A stretch of DNA of 64,000 bases from assembly GCF_964355755.1 (NCBI RefSeq), contig NC_092673.1, forward strand, positions 7,013,001 to 7,077,000, read 5' to 3'. Position 1 is the stretch's first letter, and each line of letters starts with the position of its first letter. Source of the stretch: Antedon mediterranea. Lineage: Eukaryota > Echinodermata > Crinoidea > Comatulida > Antedonidae. Below the pieces are notes generated by a model. The model searched no databases. It had not been told where the DNA came from and was given only the letters and a program-made list of their open reading frames with translations. Both the position numbers and the translations under genes were made by a program. Positions 1 through 13,059 of the stretch are shown one piece after another.

Positions 1-3000
1 TGAAAATTAAAAACAGGAATATTATTCAGTGATTTTGTGTAGTTAAATTCACGATTTATCCAACATATACAACATTTATGACGCACCTTGCAACAAAAGC
101 ACTCGGCAGTTGCCATTTCGCTATGCTTCAACACGCACTAGGCGAGAGGTGTTCGGTTTGTTTACAAATCTATACCCACTATTTCTGATTGGTCGCGAGC
201 GCGAAACGTGTCTATTGTTTCAACAAAAGTTTAAAAAAGGTTTATCAAATAAACGTAGGCATATTTTAGATGAAAAATATTGAGTTTTATATTGTTTTAT
301 CCATACGTAATTACACTGGCATTAAAGATATAACATTAAAATGTAGGCCGTTATGAGCCATATATTTCGGCGATTTCTTATCGCGGGGAAATTCCCCCAA
401 CAAGAAACATCGATCGATCAAGAGGTCCGCCGGCTAGTACATGCCGGAACAGATGGATTATCGCTATATAAATAACAAGCTTGAACAAAAGAGCTTACGG
501 CAATCTTAGGTAATTTTTTATTAAACGTATATAGGCCTACTTGCTTGGCGAATCCCTGACTTTTACATCATTTAACAAGTTCGTAATCGGATCGTAGTAC
601 TGTACAGTAAAACCAAAAATCACCGCATCAACAACCTCGTGCGCGATGTGTACGATCTGTTGTTCAATTCTTTGCATGCTGCAGATCAACATTGGTAGAG
701 TCCATTAATTAAGAGGGTGTTTAAAAATGTGATAACTATTAAAAACCTGTCTCAACCACTGTGTAATTCAAGGCGTTTATTGAAGTAAAACTTAGATACC
801 CACAAAATTGATAATCGCGTATTCTGGTTATCACGTGATTGGTTCACGGTTGGTTGCACGCTTCTTTTTCACTCGTTCGGCGGAGGTGAAATATGTTCGC
901 CAATTTGGCAAATAAGACAATATTTTTCACCATTTCGTTTCACAATTGCCGTTTAACTCCCAAAAAAAAAAAAAAAAAAAAAAAGCCGACCTTCATTTTC
1001 GTCAGTTTAGGGTCGGTTGGGCGTGGCCAACACAATAAAAAATTAGTTTGGCCTAATAGCCATGTCGAACAGATATTAGGATCGAGATTGACGCTAACCA
1101 GTCGGGCAGCAAAGTGGTTGACCTCACGAATTATTACCAAATCAAAATTTGAATTGCCGCCATCTTGGAATCGCGATAAAGCAAGTAGTGCGGAATTACA
1201 AAATGCAGCAAAAAAATGTTCAATAACATTTAAATAGCATATTCATACAATTAAATTTATATTAATAAAATTCAACTAAGGAGTTTACGAAAGATAGGCT
1301 ACTTAAGAAATACTGCCGAGATCGGTTCCCCCACACGGCGTAGGGTACCGCAGTGCTAAGGGGCCTAGGTAGGAAAAAATCTGATTTTACCCGTTAAACA
1401 TGCTTGAACCAAGGCCATTTTAATATATATTATCCAGATTATATATCAAAACAAACTGATAAAAGGATTTGTTGATTTGCTTCTGATGAGAAAAGTGCCG
1501 GATTCATTTCGCTGACGGCGAATGAATACACGAATTTTCGCCATTTTCTAGCACTAGCCTTGGGTACCCAGACAGCTGATAACGATTATATTCGATTGTC
1601 CAGACGTCTCTGCTACTGGTGCTCAATACTACAGTATGTATTACCATGGACCTATAGGTCCATGGTATTACTGTACATATAGTACTGTATGTTTAGTTTT
1701 TGCTTTCTTTATGGCAAAATAAATATTTAATTTTTATTATTGCTTATTTTCCTTTAACTTTATCCAAGAAGTACATATTATTATAAATATGCATATTACA
1801 GTCAAGTTGCAACTGGTACGAATCCACTCCACTTTGGTTACTAACTAAATAATTAATACAGTAGTATAACCTCATATAACTAACAAACAAATTAACAAGT
1901 TAATAGATTAACCACCATTAAATAATTTTATTTACATGTAATATCTTGTTTACATCGAAGTAAAATATGCCTATCAAACTATCTTGCTCAGGCTAAAATA
2001 TCAAGTTATATATGTCAATATTTGAGTTAAATCATCGCGATAATAAACATTTTTATTTATTTTTTTATTTTTAAAGACATCTGTTACGTACATCAATTTA
2101 CAAATATCAAAATAGGATTGTTTTTGCAGCAAAAGATGAATCACAAGTCAGATAGTTTATTCTTAGAAACCTGAAAGAAAAAAAACACCAATATTACAAT
2201 AATGAGCTATTCATAGTTAAATAATTTTAATGTCAACTTTAGTCATCCTAAATTGTGTCGCCATGATCACTACTACTATACTGTATATATAAATATCATA
2301 CTATGTACGACCATCCAAATTACCTCATCCTACCTACAGTCCTTCCTAGCCTAGGCTACATTATTGTCATTACAAACCTCCAACAGCCACAACATATTTT
2401 CTTTTCTTTGGCAAAGAATTTCCCGTAATATAGTCCTAAATTAATTAAATAAATTAAAAGGTCTAGGCCTAGGACTTTCTTTAAATATCCGACGATATAT
2501 ATCCATAATTCAGTGGATATAGATTCAACATTTTAAACATAATATGGCTTCACATTGATTATAATAAGTCGGCGATATGCCACTAAAAACTAGCCTGCGG
2601 CCCTCTCTATCCCTCTACAAATAGCACTGGGTTTCCGTCAAATGGGCTAGCCTAGGCCTAGATAATACAAGTTGGGTACATTTTTTTACAACCAAATAAT
2701 CTACAATTACATTGCAATATTTACCAAACTAGCACCAAATCCAAAATAATAAAGCTACTAATAACATATTTTGGTATATTAACTGGTTTAAAAACGGATT
2801 GCACATAGTGATTTTGAAGGATTGAAATTACTCAACCACACGGCCTGTACTAAACATACGAATCCAAGATGGAGTCTGCTTAGAATATATCCCCAGCTTT
2901 GAACGGATATTGAATCCGTCCCACAAGCTGAACCAAGCTTAAACTTTCAGAAAAGATAGATTAATAACCTAATAACCAACCACTAAGTTTTTATAAAGGT

Positions 3001-4314
3001 TCCGTGCTGATGAGAAAAGTGCCGGATTCCCTACGAAACCAAACAAATAAATCATGTAGCCTACCTCAACGAACACCTCCATCTGCACTTTTTTCTTCAA
3101 TAAGCTCTGTCGTCATTTCCTGGGCTATTTATACCAAAATTTTGTGGCGGGAATAATCTTCCATATTAGGAGTAACAATTTCCAAATATAGAAAGATATA
3201 ATTTAACCCGGATGGTGGAAATTGCAGCAGATTTGTAAGGGTATTCCCATGCAAAATGCTTGCCGCGAAGTGAAAAGCGAACCGGAAGTCACTATAACTT
3301 GGCGATGCTCAGTGACCTGCGCAGTTAAAAAACAGCGTTGTAACGACCTCTGGTCGCGGAGTTAGATTCAGGTAGACAACAACAAGACTACACACAATAT
3401 ACTGCTTATTCCTTATTTTTATTTCCTCCTTTAAGCTGTCAAATCTATGATGCATGTAGCTTGTGGCGTTTCTAATAGGAAACAGACAAATATAAATGCC
3501 TATGTTAACATACAGCAGTACCATGTTATAACGAATCATGCAAATAACAACAATTTAAAGACGATCCCTGTCGTCTTAGTAACGTCAAAACTCTCAATGT
3601 ACAGCCCTCTATCGGCTTACACAGAACAACGTATATGTGTAATAAATCACAATACTGTATATATAAACACTTAAATAATTCTCTGTAAATTACACTTGAG
3701 ATGCTGATTACATAATATAAATGCCTTCCTTACTATACAGGACTATACAGATATGGCCTACAATTGCTATATCAACATTAACACATTGAAATTAATGAAC
3801 GTCTTGACCAGCCTCGTGGCAACAATGATGTAGGCTATCTGGCCTAACCTAGCCGTTCATATTATCATAGATAGGCAACGAGTAGGAGAAGGCTTAGGGC
3901 CTTTCCAACTACTATAAATCAAACAATAACTCAATAATATCAATCTAAAGTTAATAATAAACCGGATGCTCACCAAAACCTATGGTCTTTCTCCGCGTAA
4001 CAAATTTATAATAGTATATTATCAGACGCCTATGACAGATGGTCTCATCCTTGCGACCATTTTATGTCTCCTCCTACAACAACCTTAGGCGCGCACATGT
4101 CTTATTCCCAAAAACAGGGATCATCTAAAAAACTTGCACATGAACGAAAAACAATGTTGAAATGAAATGCGCCCTCCATATAAATATACATATAGGACCT
4201 TACAAGCGTTTTAACGGTTAAATGAGCACTTTGCTGCTCGAGTGTAACGTGGAGGATTGTTTTTAATTGTATTTAAACGTTATTAAAGTATTATAACATC
4301 CCTCTTTAAATTAG
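1..4314. other. Non-coding sequence upstream of gene 1 exon 3
   Basis: I find no exon of the family here, so it is probably intron 2 of gene 1, with exons 1-2 beyond the left edge (the equivalent interval in gene 3 is inside intron 2). It holds an A24 tract at 961, a perfect palindrome at 1642-1667 and AGGCCTA-rich unique sequence. Short open frames, including a 114-residue one across the poly-A, look accidental. Confidence 0.6.
1642..1667. repeat. 26-bp perfect palindrome
   Basis: Perfect inverted repeat with arms TACCATGGACCTA and TAGGTCCATGGTA and no loop. Looser complementarity continues on both sides (ACAGTATG and related sequence). It is conserved in the duplicate at 49122-49147. It may be the core of a small fold-back element. 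Confidence 0.8.
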
Positions 4315-7300
4315 AAATTCGCTCAATGACACTGGACACGGTTAATCGAAAGATTTACTATGTCAATATTGTGGCAGGATCACTTCTGAAAGCAAACTTA
4401 GACGGCTCCGGAGGTGAAACAATTAAAGGGTATATTGCAGCATCATCGTCCCAGACCAGAGGTTTAGTGGTCAGTGTGGAACATGAGTAAGTATATACTA
4501 AATTATTTTATCTTATCCAATAAATATAGGCAACATCGCCTGACAGCCGCTGTAACCGTAAGGTGATACAGACGCCACATATGATACATACTGTACTACT
4601 ATTTGCCTATTATACTAAACATACATTTAAAGAGAATATGGGATCGTCTTCCGGTTTGTTGATCTAGATAGGCGCTACACTGCCGACTTCCATGGGGCCG
4701 CGCACGGAGGGTTATGGTCCTATCATTAATTAAGTTCAGGCAAAAGAATGATATATTTACCGCGTTTGTCTTAATATGTTTCTACTTTTTTCCAGCCTGT
4801 GCTTTTATGGAAAAAGACTTAAAGTAATCCGTTTTCAGTTGTCTTCACCGGTAAATGAATTACAGTACACCACAACAGACTGGGTTACTGCTGTCGCTGT
4901 CGATTTTACAGGTTTCAGTTGTTTTTTTTTTTGTTAATAGAAGGGAAAAGATAACTGATATCAGCTTAATTTGAACACGAAACTATTATGAATGTTTGAC
5001 ATTAAAGCTTGGTTCCCACTAGCACGCAACGCAAAGACGAAAGCTGCAACGCAAGCAAATTAAACAATAACAAGCGATGGATTATTCGAACTGTCGCTTG
5101 TGATTTGTCAATTCACTAGGGTTGTGCTTACGTCCTTGCGTTGCATCCTAGTGGGAATGGTGAATTATCGTACTAACACACAGTGGTCAGTATATCCTCT
5201 AAATCGATAGTTGTTTTCATACAGCCGGTTCTTCGTCAGAATTCGTCAAAAATTCGACAAATTAGAAAAATAAACAAAGATACAGCTTGTTAAGATCCTT
5301 TGGTTAATTCGGTTATTAATAGTTAGATGTGTTTTTTATTAGGATTATTTCCCAAGAAAGTTCGAAAATAATGGACTATATTCTTTAGTTAATTTCAAAT
5401 TCTCGTCGTTGGTATTGCCAGATGGGCCTTTATATTAGTCCCCTTCTTTGGAACACCCCTATTCATGGGACACCTCTATTAATGAAACACTTTCCCACGA
5501 AACGATAGGTAATATAGTTTTAGGACTACGGTGTCCCTCATGGAACGCCCCAATTAAGGGACAGGGAGTGTGTGTTGATCCCACCCCATATCAACAACAA
5601 AACACGAAAGAATTATTTTCATTTATATCGTTATTATTACAAAAATGGATATCATACATAATTATTATAATGATACTTATGTTGGGTCCCAAAAGGTGTC
5701 CTCTCATTAGAGGTCCACAATACTTCCGTTCCGTCGTTACAACAGTAAAAGAAACTGAATTCAATCCTGCTTTTCCTTTTTTTTAGCTGAAAGGGTTTAT
5801 TGGAGCGACAAAGGTGAAAGTCATATAATGATAGCGGCTCTGAATTTTACAAATGTTCAGCAACTTGTAAATTTCCCACCATGCGGAGTAGCTCGAGATA
5901 TAACTCTTTATGCAAATAGTGTCTATTGGATATGCTCTAATGACGGTCTTTATCGAGCCGATAAAGAAACGGGGAACAATATCGAGACACTCAGTGATAC
6001 ATTCGTTAATCCATTTGGAATGTTCATATATGACGGTAAGCCATTATATTATTTTACGTAAAGAAATGTGGTCAGTCAGGATAGTCGCGTACGATGGATG
6101 AGGTCACTTTTGGGAAGTAGTCGCTTACAAGGTGGCCGCTTTTAGGAAGGAGGTCGCTTACGAGATGTGCATAGACTGTCCGATATTGCACCTAAATTTG
6201 TTAGGTGCAATATCGTTCATCACACATGTCCAGAAGAAGGCCGAATTAACCACCGACTCGTGTTGCATAAAAATATGTATTTCGAGTTTATTACATTTCC
6301 ATTGCATATGATTAACATGGTAAAAAAATCTATTTTTTATTCCAACAGATCCATCGTGGGATACAATCGAGCTTATGTGTACAACAATTGCAGGTTAGAA
6401 ATCCATTTTGAGCTTTTGTTTATGAACATTATATGATAATCATAAACTGTGTACATACAACAGTAATGCTAAAGAATATGCCTAATTAAACCAACCAACT
6501 GATTGTTTAGACATCATTCTACTAACGAACTTCACAATTTCTTTTTACTGTAGTAAGAAGAGATGTAACCACTAACATAACAACAGATGCAACAACGGAC
6601 ACAACAACTGATGCAACAACAGAAAAAATAACAGATGCAACAACGGACACAACAACAGATGCAACAACGGACACAACAACAGATGCAACAACGGACACAA
6701 CAACCGATGCAACAACGGACATAACAACAGATGCAACAACGGACACAACAACAGATGCAACAACGGACACAACAACCGATGCAACAACAGATGGAACAAC
6801 AGATGCAACAACGGACATGACAACAGATGCAACAACAGATGCAACAACGGACATAACAACAGATGAAACAACGGACATAACAACAGATGCAACAACGGAC
6901 ACAACAACGGACATAACAACAGATGCAACAACGGACACAACAACAGATGCAACAACGGACATAACAACAGATGCAACAACAGATGGAACAACAGATGCAA
7001 CAACGGACATAACAACAGATGAAACAACGGACACAACAACGGACATAACAACAGAGGCAACAACGGACACAACAGCAGATGCAACAACGGACACAACAAC
7101 AGATGCAACAACGGACATAACAACAGATGCAACAACAGATGGAACAACAGATGCAACAACGGACATAACAACAGATGCAACAACGGACATAACAACAGAT
7201 GCAACAACAGATGGAACAACAGATGCATCAACGGACATAACAACAGATGCAACAACGGACAAAACAACGGACATAACAACGGACATAACAACGGACATAA

Positions 7301-10300
7301 CAACGGACATAACAACAGATGCAACAACGGACAAAACAACGGACATAACAACGGACATAACAACGGACATAACAACAGATGCAACAACGGACACAACAAC
7401 AGATGCAAAAACAGAAAAAATAACAGATGCAACAACGGACACAACAACAGATGCAACAACGGACACAACAACAGATGCAACAACGGACACAACAACCGAT
7501 GCAACAACAGATGGAACAACAGATGCAACAACGGACATGAAAACAGATGCAACAACAGATAGAACAACAGATGCAACAACGGACATAACAACAGATGAAA
7601 CAACGGACATAACAACAGATGCAACAACGGACACAACAACGGACATAACAACAGATGCAACAACGGACACAACAACAGATGCAACAACGGACATAACAAC
7701 AGATGCAACAACAGATGGAACAACAGATGCAACAACGGACATAACAACAGATGAAACAACGGACACAACAACAGATGCAACAACGGACATAACAACAGAT
7801 GCAACAACAGATGGAACAACAGATGCAACAACGGACACAACAACAGATGCAACAACGGACATAACAACAGATGCAACAACGGACACAACAACCGATGCAA
7901 CAACAGATGGAACAACAGATGCAACAACGGACATGAAAACAGATGCAACAACAGATGGAACAACAGATGCAACAACGGACATAACAACAGATGAAACAAC
8001 GGACATAACAACAGATGCAACAACGGACACAACAACGGACATAACAACAGATGCAACAACGGACACAACAACAGATGCAACAACGGACATAACAACAGAT
8101 GCAACAACAGATGGAACAACAGATGCAACAACGGACATAACAACAGATGAAACAACGGACACAACAACAGATGCAACAACGGACATAACAACAGATGCAA
8201 CAACAGATGGAACAACAGATGCAACAACGGACATAACAACAGATGCAACAACAGATGGAACAACAGATGCAACAACGGACATAACAACAGATGCAACAAT
8301 GGACACAACAACGGATATAACAACAGAGGCAACAACGGACACAACTGCAGATGCAACAACGGACACAACAACAGATGCAACAACGGACATAACAACAGAT
8401 GCAACAACAGATGCAACAACGGACATAACAACAGATGAAACAACGGACATAACAACAGATGCAACAACGGACAAAACAACGGACATAACAACGGACATAA
8501 CAACAGATGCAACAACGGACACAACAAAAGATGCAGAAACGGAAACAACAACAGACACAACAACTGATGCAACAACAGATGCAACAACGGACACAACAAC
8601 AGATAAAACAGCGGACACAACAACAGATGCAACGACAGACACAACAACAGATGCAACGACAGACACAACAACAGATGCAACAACGGACATAACAACAGAT
8701 GCAACAACGGACATAACAACAGATGCAACGACAGACACAACAACAGATGCAACGACAGACACAACAACAGATGCAACGACAGACACAACAACAGATGCAA
8801 CAACGGATATAACAACAGATGCAACAACGGACATAACAACAGATGCAACAACAGATGGAACAACAGATGCAACAACGGACACAACAACAGATGCAACAAC
8901 AGACATAACAACAGATACAACAACGGACACAACAACAGATGTAACAACGGACACAACAACAGATGCAACAACGCACACAACGACAGATGCAACAACGGAC
9001 ACAACTACAGATGCAACGATGGAAACAACAACAGATGCAATGGCGGACACAACAACCGATTCAACAACGGACACAACAATAAACACGATCAATCAAAGTA
9101 AGCAGTCTGGATTTTACATTATCTTAATGTTCGAACCTAATTACTCTACTGTAAATCTAAGTCACGCAATGAATTCATTTTACAGGTTCAACAACAATAA
9201 AACGAGGCTGTGTAGCATCAAAAATTGGTAATGCATTTGTTATATGCAAATTAATAGGGTTGTTCAGAAAATTACCACCGCACGAATCATTCAATTCACA
9301 GATCATTTGTATTCGTTTTTTCATCTGGTATTTTTTCACTCGTGTCTATTTGTCAATGTACACATTCGTTTTTAAAGTATTTTACTTGTTTTGTTTTGTA
9401 TGTAGATATTATGTGTTTGTTTGTTTGTACGCACGTAAACGTACACGTCCACAATTTTAAAGTCATCGTCAAGATGTTTGTTGCAAATATGCATATACCA
9501 AGGCATCATTCCCGCTGATTTTCGGGACAATCGACATATTGGTGACGTAACAAAAACTTAATAAATTAGTGTAGTTACCATTATCTAGAGATTTTATAGC
9601 CTAAGTCTAGATTGCAAACTCCATGTTATCGCAGTACAAAAAGTTATACTTCATTAAAAAGGAACCAACAAGATGGCGGCTGCAATCGACCAATCATATA
9701 TGCCATACGCAGTATACAGATAATGAATGTTTATGAGTGTAATGGTACAAATAATGGCATGAGGTGGACGATGAAATGTTATAAATAAACGAGGCGACAG
9801 TTGAGTTGATATATAACCTTTCATCATTCACCAAATGCCATTATTTGTACCATTACAAGAATTTAAAACATCCATTATCTGTTTTATTTAACATCTAAAT
9901 AGATTCCTGTCATTTGAATCAAATAAAAGGTAGGCCTAGCCAATGCCTACATTTGAATCACAATTGATTATATTGTATATGGATTTTATAAATGCACCTA
10001 CTGATAGTGTTACTAGGTCTATACCTATCTATGCCTAGGCTGAAAGACAGCTATGAAACGTCGACGGGCTTGTAGAGATGTTCCCATTAATTTAAAAAAA
10101 ATCCTAAAAACGGTCCAAAGTTAATTTAAATGCCTTTTTGATCTAAATTAGTACATATATATCTCTCCAAAAATGTACTTCCATTGGTAAACCAGTCAAT
10201 AACATTTGGGACAAAAGTACAAAATAAGTGGCGATGTTATATTTCAAAAACAATAGTATAAAAACAATATTTTCCAAAATCCAAACAGATTTTTTTCGTA

Positions 10301-10928
10301 CACGAAAAAAGCACTATTAAACGATAATTTTAAATCGGCCGATAGTGAATAGCACGCCCTCTGTCGCTCTCTGCATTTCCGAATTCATTACGAAACCTAT
10401 TCATTTTTCGTTTTGTCCGTTAATCCAATTCAGCATCCATTCATATCCAAATATCTGAAAAATATTAATAATATTAATCGATCTAAAAAGCCTTATTTTA
10501 TCTAATAACAATGGAAATGTTATTCCCGGAGTTACCTGTAAGTCTATACAGGATCCACCACCGATTAACGTTGTCATTAAACCCGTCATGTCAACTGACA
10601 AAGCTATCTAAACGATTGTCAGTCAGGTCTAGTGATTTAAAATGTCACATCTGTTTTTTATTTAGCTGTACGGGGCTACTTCAGAAAGGTCAGCGTGGAT
10701 GGACAAGACGTTTGCCTGTTGGATCAAACCATTTCTAGCAAACACGTTATAAGTAGCGTTATAGACTGTTCACGCGTGTGTTTGTCTCATTCATTCTGTA
10801 ATGGCTTTGTTGTCAACAGCAATCATCCATACTTAATATGTTCATTACTGGACAGGACATTCATTCGAAGAAAAGTAACTTCTATAAATTGTATTACTTA
10901 TAAAAAGTATTTGAATGTATCAAAGTGA
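4315..10928 (+). CDS. Gene 1 (5'-partial): YWTD propeller, TTDx repeat and PAN-domain secreted protein
   Basis: Seven exons are visible: 4315-4486, 4796-4911, 5787-6035, 6349-6393, 6554-9097, 9186-9227 and 10666-10928 (TGA at 10926-10928). Every intron is GT..AG and each junction keeps the frame; junctions are phase 1 except exon 3/4, which is phase 2. Exons 3-5 encode blades 3-6 of a YWTD propeller (RKIYYVNIVAGSLLKANLDG, VYWSDKGESHIMIAAL, SVYWICSNDGLYRADKETG). The 2544-nt exon encodes 848 codons of TTDx tetrapeptides. The last exon encodes a six-Cys PAN/apple-like module ending YKKYLNVSK. Signal peptide and blades 1-2 are off the window. The exon 4 donor (GTTTCA) is weak but shared by all three genes. 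The protein is probably secreted and O-glycosylated; its ligand is unknown. Confidence 0.85.
6181..6215. repeat. Intronic perfect hairpin (gene 1 intron 5)
   Basis: A 14-bp perfect stem (6181-6194 with 6202-6215, CGATATTGCACCTA) with a 7-nt loop. Gene 2 has only the right arm (near 24374) and about 370 bp more sequence before it, so the left arm arose or was exposed by rearrangement in the gene 1/3 lineage. Copy at 53394-53428 in gene 3. Confidence 0.75.
6566..9090 (+). repeat. Coding minisatellite, gene 1 (12/24-nt unit, TTDx)
   Basis: Almost uninterrupted array of a 12-nt unit encoding Thr-Thr-Asp-X, mostly as a 24-nt dimer, TTDA followed by TTDI, TTDT, TTDG or TTDE. The top strand is rich in A and C and nearly free of T, so antisense and shifted frames are also open and give spurious long reading frames. 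Higher-order blocks of several hundred bases recur (for example about 6810-7010 and 7535-7740 and 7950-8160), pointing to repeated unequal exchange. Confidence 0.95.
9739..9856. mobile_element. 118-bp hairpin element (MITE-like)
   Basis: Arms of about 45 bp face each other, outermost bases GTAATGGTACAAATAATGGC at 9739 and its complement ending at 9856, with a short centre. It sits in intron 8 of gene 1. A short fold-back or MITE is the simplest reading; no target duplication was identified. The duplicate is at about 56628-56745. Confidence 0.6.
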
Positions 10929-11135
10929 ATATCAGGTTTTTTGACTTTGATTATTGAAACAAATACAGTTCTAGATGTGATATAGTATGAAATTGAAAAC
11001 ACGCATGCGCACGCAATGCTACACTTCGTTTATGCACAGTTTGATACCATATGGGAGCTAAGGCGCCAATATGTTTATGATATCTATTTTGCGTTGGTCT
11101 ATTGTTAAGTATGCCTATATTTATTCTGAATTGTA

Positions 11136-11141
11136 AATAAA
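11136..11141 (+). terminator. Poly(A) signal AATAAA, gene 1
   Basis: AATAAA about 210 bp past the stop codon. The same position is kept in genes 2 and 3, supporting the last exon as the 3' end of the transcript. Confidence 0.6.
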
Positions 11142-11346
11142 TATTGTTGGGTTTTGATAAGATATATATAAAGTTTATTTAAACACCAATGAATACGAAA
11201 AAAAAAAAAAGACAACATTTGAAAAAGAAAATTACAGCAGAATCCCTTCCACATCTGACACCCCTATTTAGGGGACACCATACCGTTACCTCCCGCGTAA
11301 CCGGGAACCCCATATCCATGTGTCTCTTTTGTAGGGATTCTACTGT

Positions 11347-11735
11347 TGTACATAATAAATGGTGTTTTTTTTTTCACTTTTATCTTAAAATAATAGTAAA
11401 AACAAACACATAATACATAAATATCAATGTAAAGCTCAATAGAGAGGACAGAGATAGATCTACATTAACATTCTTCGTAATGAGCGGAGGTGCTCAGATC
11501 ATACGACTGGTTTAGTTTAGTTACTTAGCCTCCCTACTATCACTATTAGTACATAATAAATGTTTTTTTATTTTCATTTTTATCTTAGAATAATAGTAAT
11601 AACAAACAAATAGTACATAAGATTTGACAAATATCAAGGTAAAGCTCAACAAAGAGGGCAGAGATAGAACGACATTAACATTTCTCGTAATGAGCGGAGG
11701 TGCTCAGATCATACGACTGGTTTAGTTTTTACTTA
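11347..11735. repeat. Two-copy tandem repeat of about 200 bp
   Basis: Two diverged units share TACATAATAAATG at the start and GAGCGGAGGTGCTCAGATCA near the end (around 11482 and 11694). Intergenic. The duplicate is at about 58236-58624. Confidence 0.75.
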
Positions 11736-12550
11736 GCCTACTATTACTGTGGACATTGGATATTAACATCAAGGTGAAAAGACCTGAACATCAGCAGGCG
11801 CTTACTACAACACTGTACTATATGTTTAGGAGAATATTATGCCACAATAGCCACCAGGCATGCTAATAATAGTCAGGTCGCTTAGGTCCTATTTTTGGCA
11901 TAATTTGTGCACTTTGTGACAAAACCACCAAACTGGCAGAAACCTTCTTTAGGACCTAACTAACAATTCTAGAAGGGGTGCCCAACAATTCGAACAATTT
12001 AATAACGTCATTTTGACTACGCCATGTAAAAACATAAAACATATATAAATTACATAAATATATCAAGTTTGGTATCAAATTATAGCTTATGTACAATACC
12101 ACTAACATAAGAAAAATATAATTTCACAATATAATGACGTCATCAAAGCCACATCCATTATATATTACATAACTTCGTGGGGAAAAATCAAATTAATATG
12201 GAAAGTTTGGTATTAAATTAAAGCTTATGACATGTACAAACCCACGGAACTATATAAATATGATTTGAACAATATAATGATGCCATTACTTAAGCCACAC
12301 CCATTATACAAAAATATAACATAACTTATGAAAAATGAAACGGCAGTATGCGTAAAACTGAGCTAATGATTACGTAATCGTTGTTGAACGTATGATCACT
12401 TGGGTTGAGTTGCATAAATGCCATGCGACGTATAATAGAAATCTCACTAGCTAGTCCAGGCAACCTATGAAAAAAAGGGTGTAACCGAAAACAAATTGCA
12501 ATAGTTTTCAAACCTTTTTTATCTGTTTTAGTACCTAATACACTGTAAGA

Positions 12551-12915
12551 AATGTCTGTAATTTTACGTTCACCGTAATTAATTTTACTGTAAAAATAAC
12601 GGTAAGAACCGTGAAATTTAATTTTTACGGTATTTTGTATATAAAATTACAACGGAATTGTAAATTCCCGGTTTAAAATCTCTGTTCTGTTTTTTAACGT
12701 CGAAGCTGGTAATTTTAACTAAAAAATTACGGATGTCTGTAATTTTACGTTCACCGTAATCAATTTTACTGTAAAAATAACGGTCCCAACCGTGAAATTT
12801 TATTTTTTCAGTATTTTGTATATAAAATTACAACGGAATTGTAGATTACCGGTTTAAAATCTCTGTTCTGTATTTTTACGTCGAAGCTGGTAATTTTAAC
12901 TAAAAATTGACGTAA
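12551..12915. repeat. Two-copy tandem repeat of about 183 bp
   Basis: Units start at ATGTCTGTAATTTTACGTTC (12551 and 12734) and both run to TCGAAGCTGGTAATTTTAAC. Intergenic, no coding content. Copy in the second duplicate at about 59441-59805. Confidence 0.85.
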
Positions 12916-13059
12916 ATTTTCATCAACAGTACCGTATACACATTTGTTACTAAAATCCTGTGTATTTCAACGGTATTTTGAACATACTAATACGATGAAT
13001 ACGTACATTTACTGTGCATCGCTGTAAAATGTCCTTCATTTTTAAAATCTACCAAAATC

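Noticed and set aside
893-1237. 114-codon plus-strand frame with a poly-Lys run (also at 48373-48717)
   Set aside because: It crosses an A24 homopolymer, has no domain-like sequence and no splice or transcript context. Its presence twice only reflects the segmental duplication.
2119-2384. The 266 bp present only in the first duplicate considered as a transposon insertion
   Set aside because: No target-site duplication or terminal repeats at its edges; a simple deletion in the second duplicate explains it.
6522-9092. Antisense open frames of several hundred codons (Ser-Val-Val-Ala, Leu-Leu-Cys-Pro and Cys-Cys-Ile-type repeats) over all three minisatellites
   Set aside because: The array has almost no T on the top strand and a 12-nt period, so stop codons are excluded in several frames at once. 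Only the plus-strand Thr/Asp frame joins flanking exons with matching phase.
6554-9097. CRISPR-like array
   Set aside because: The repeats are directly contiguous coding units without unique spacers, in an intron-containing eukaryotic gene.
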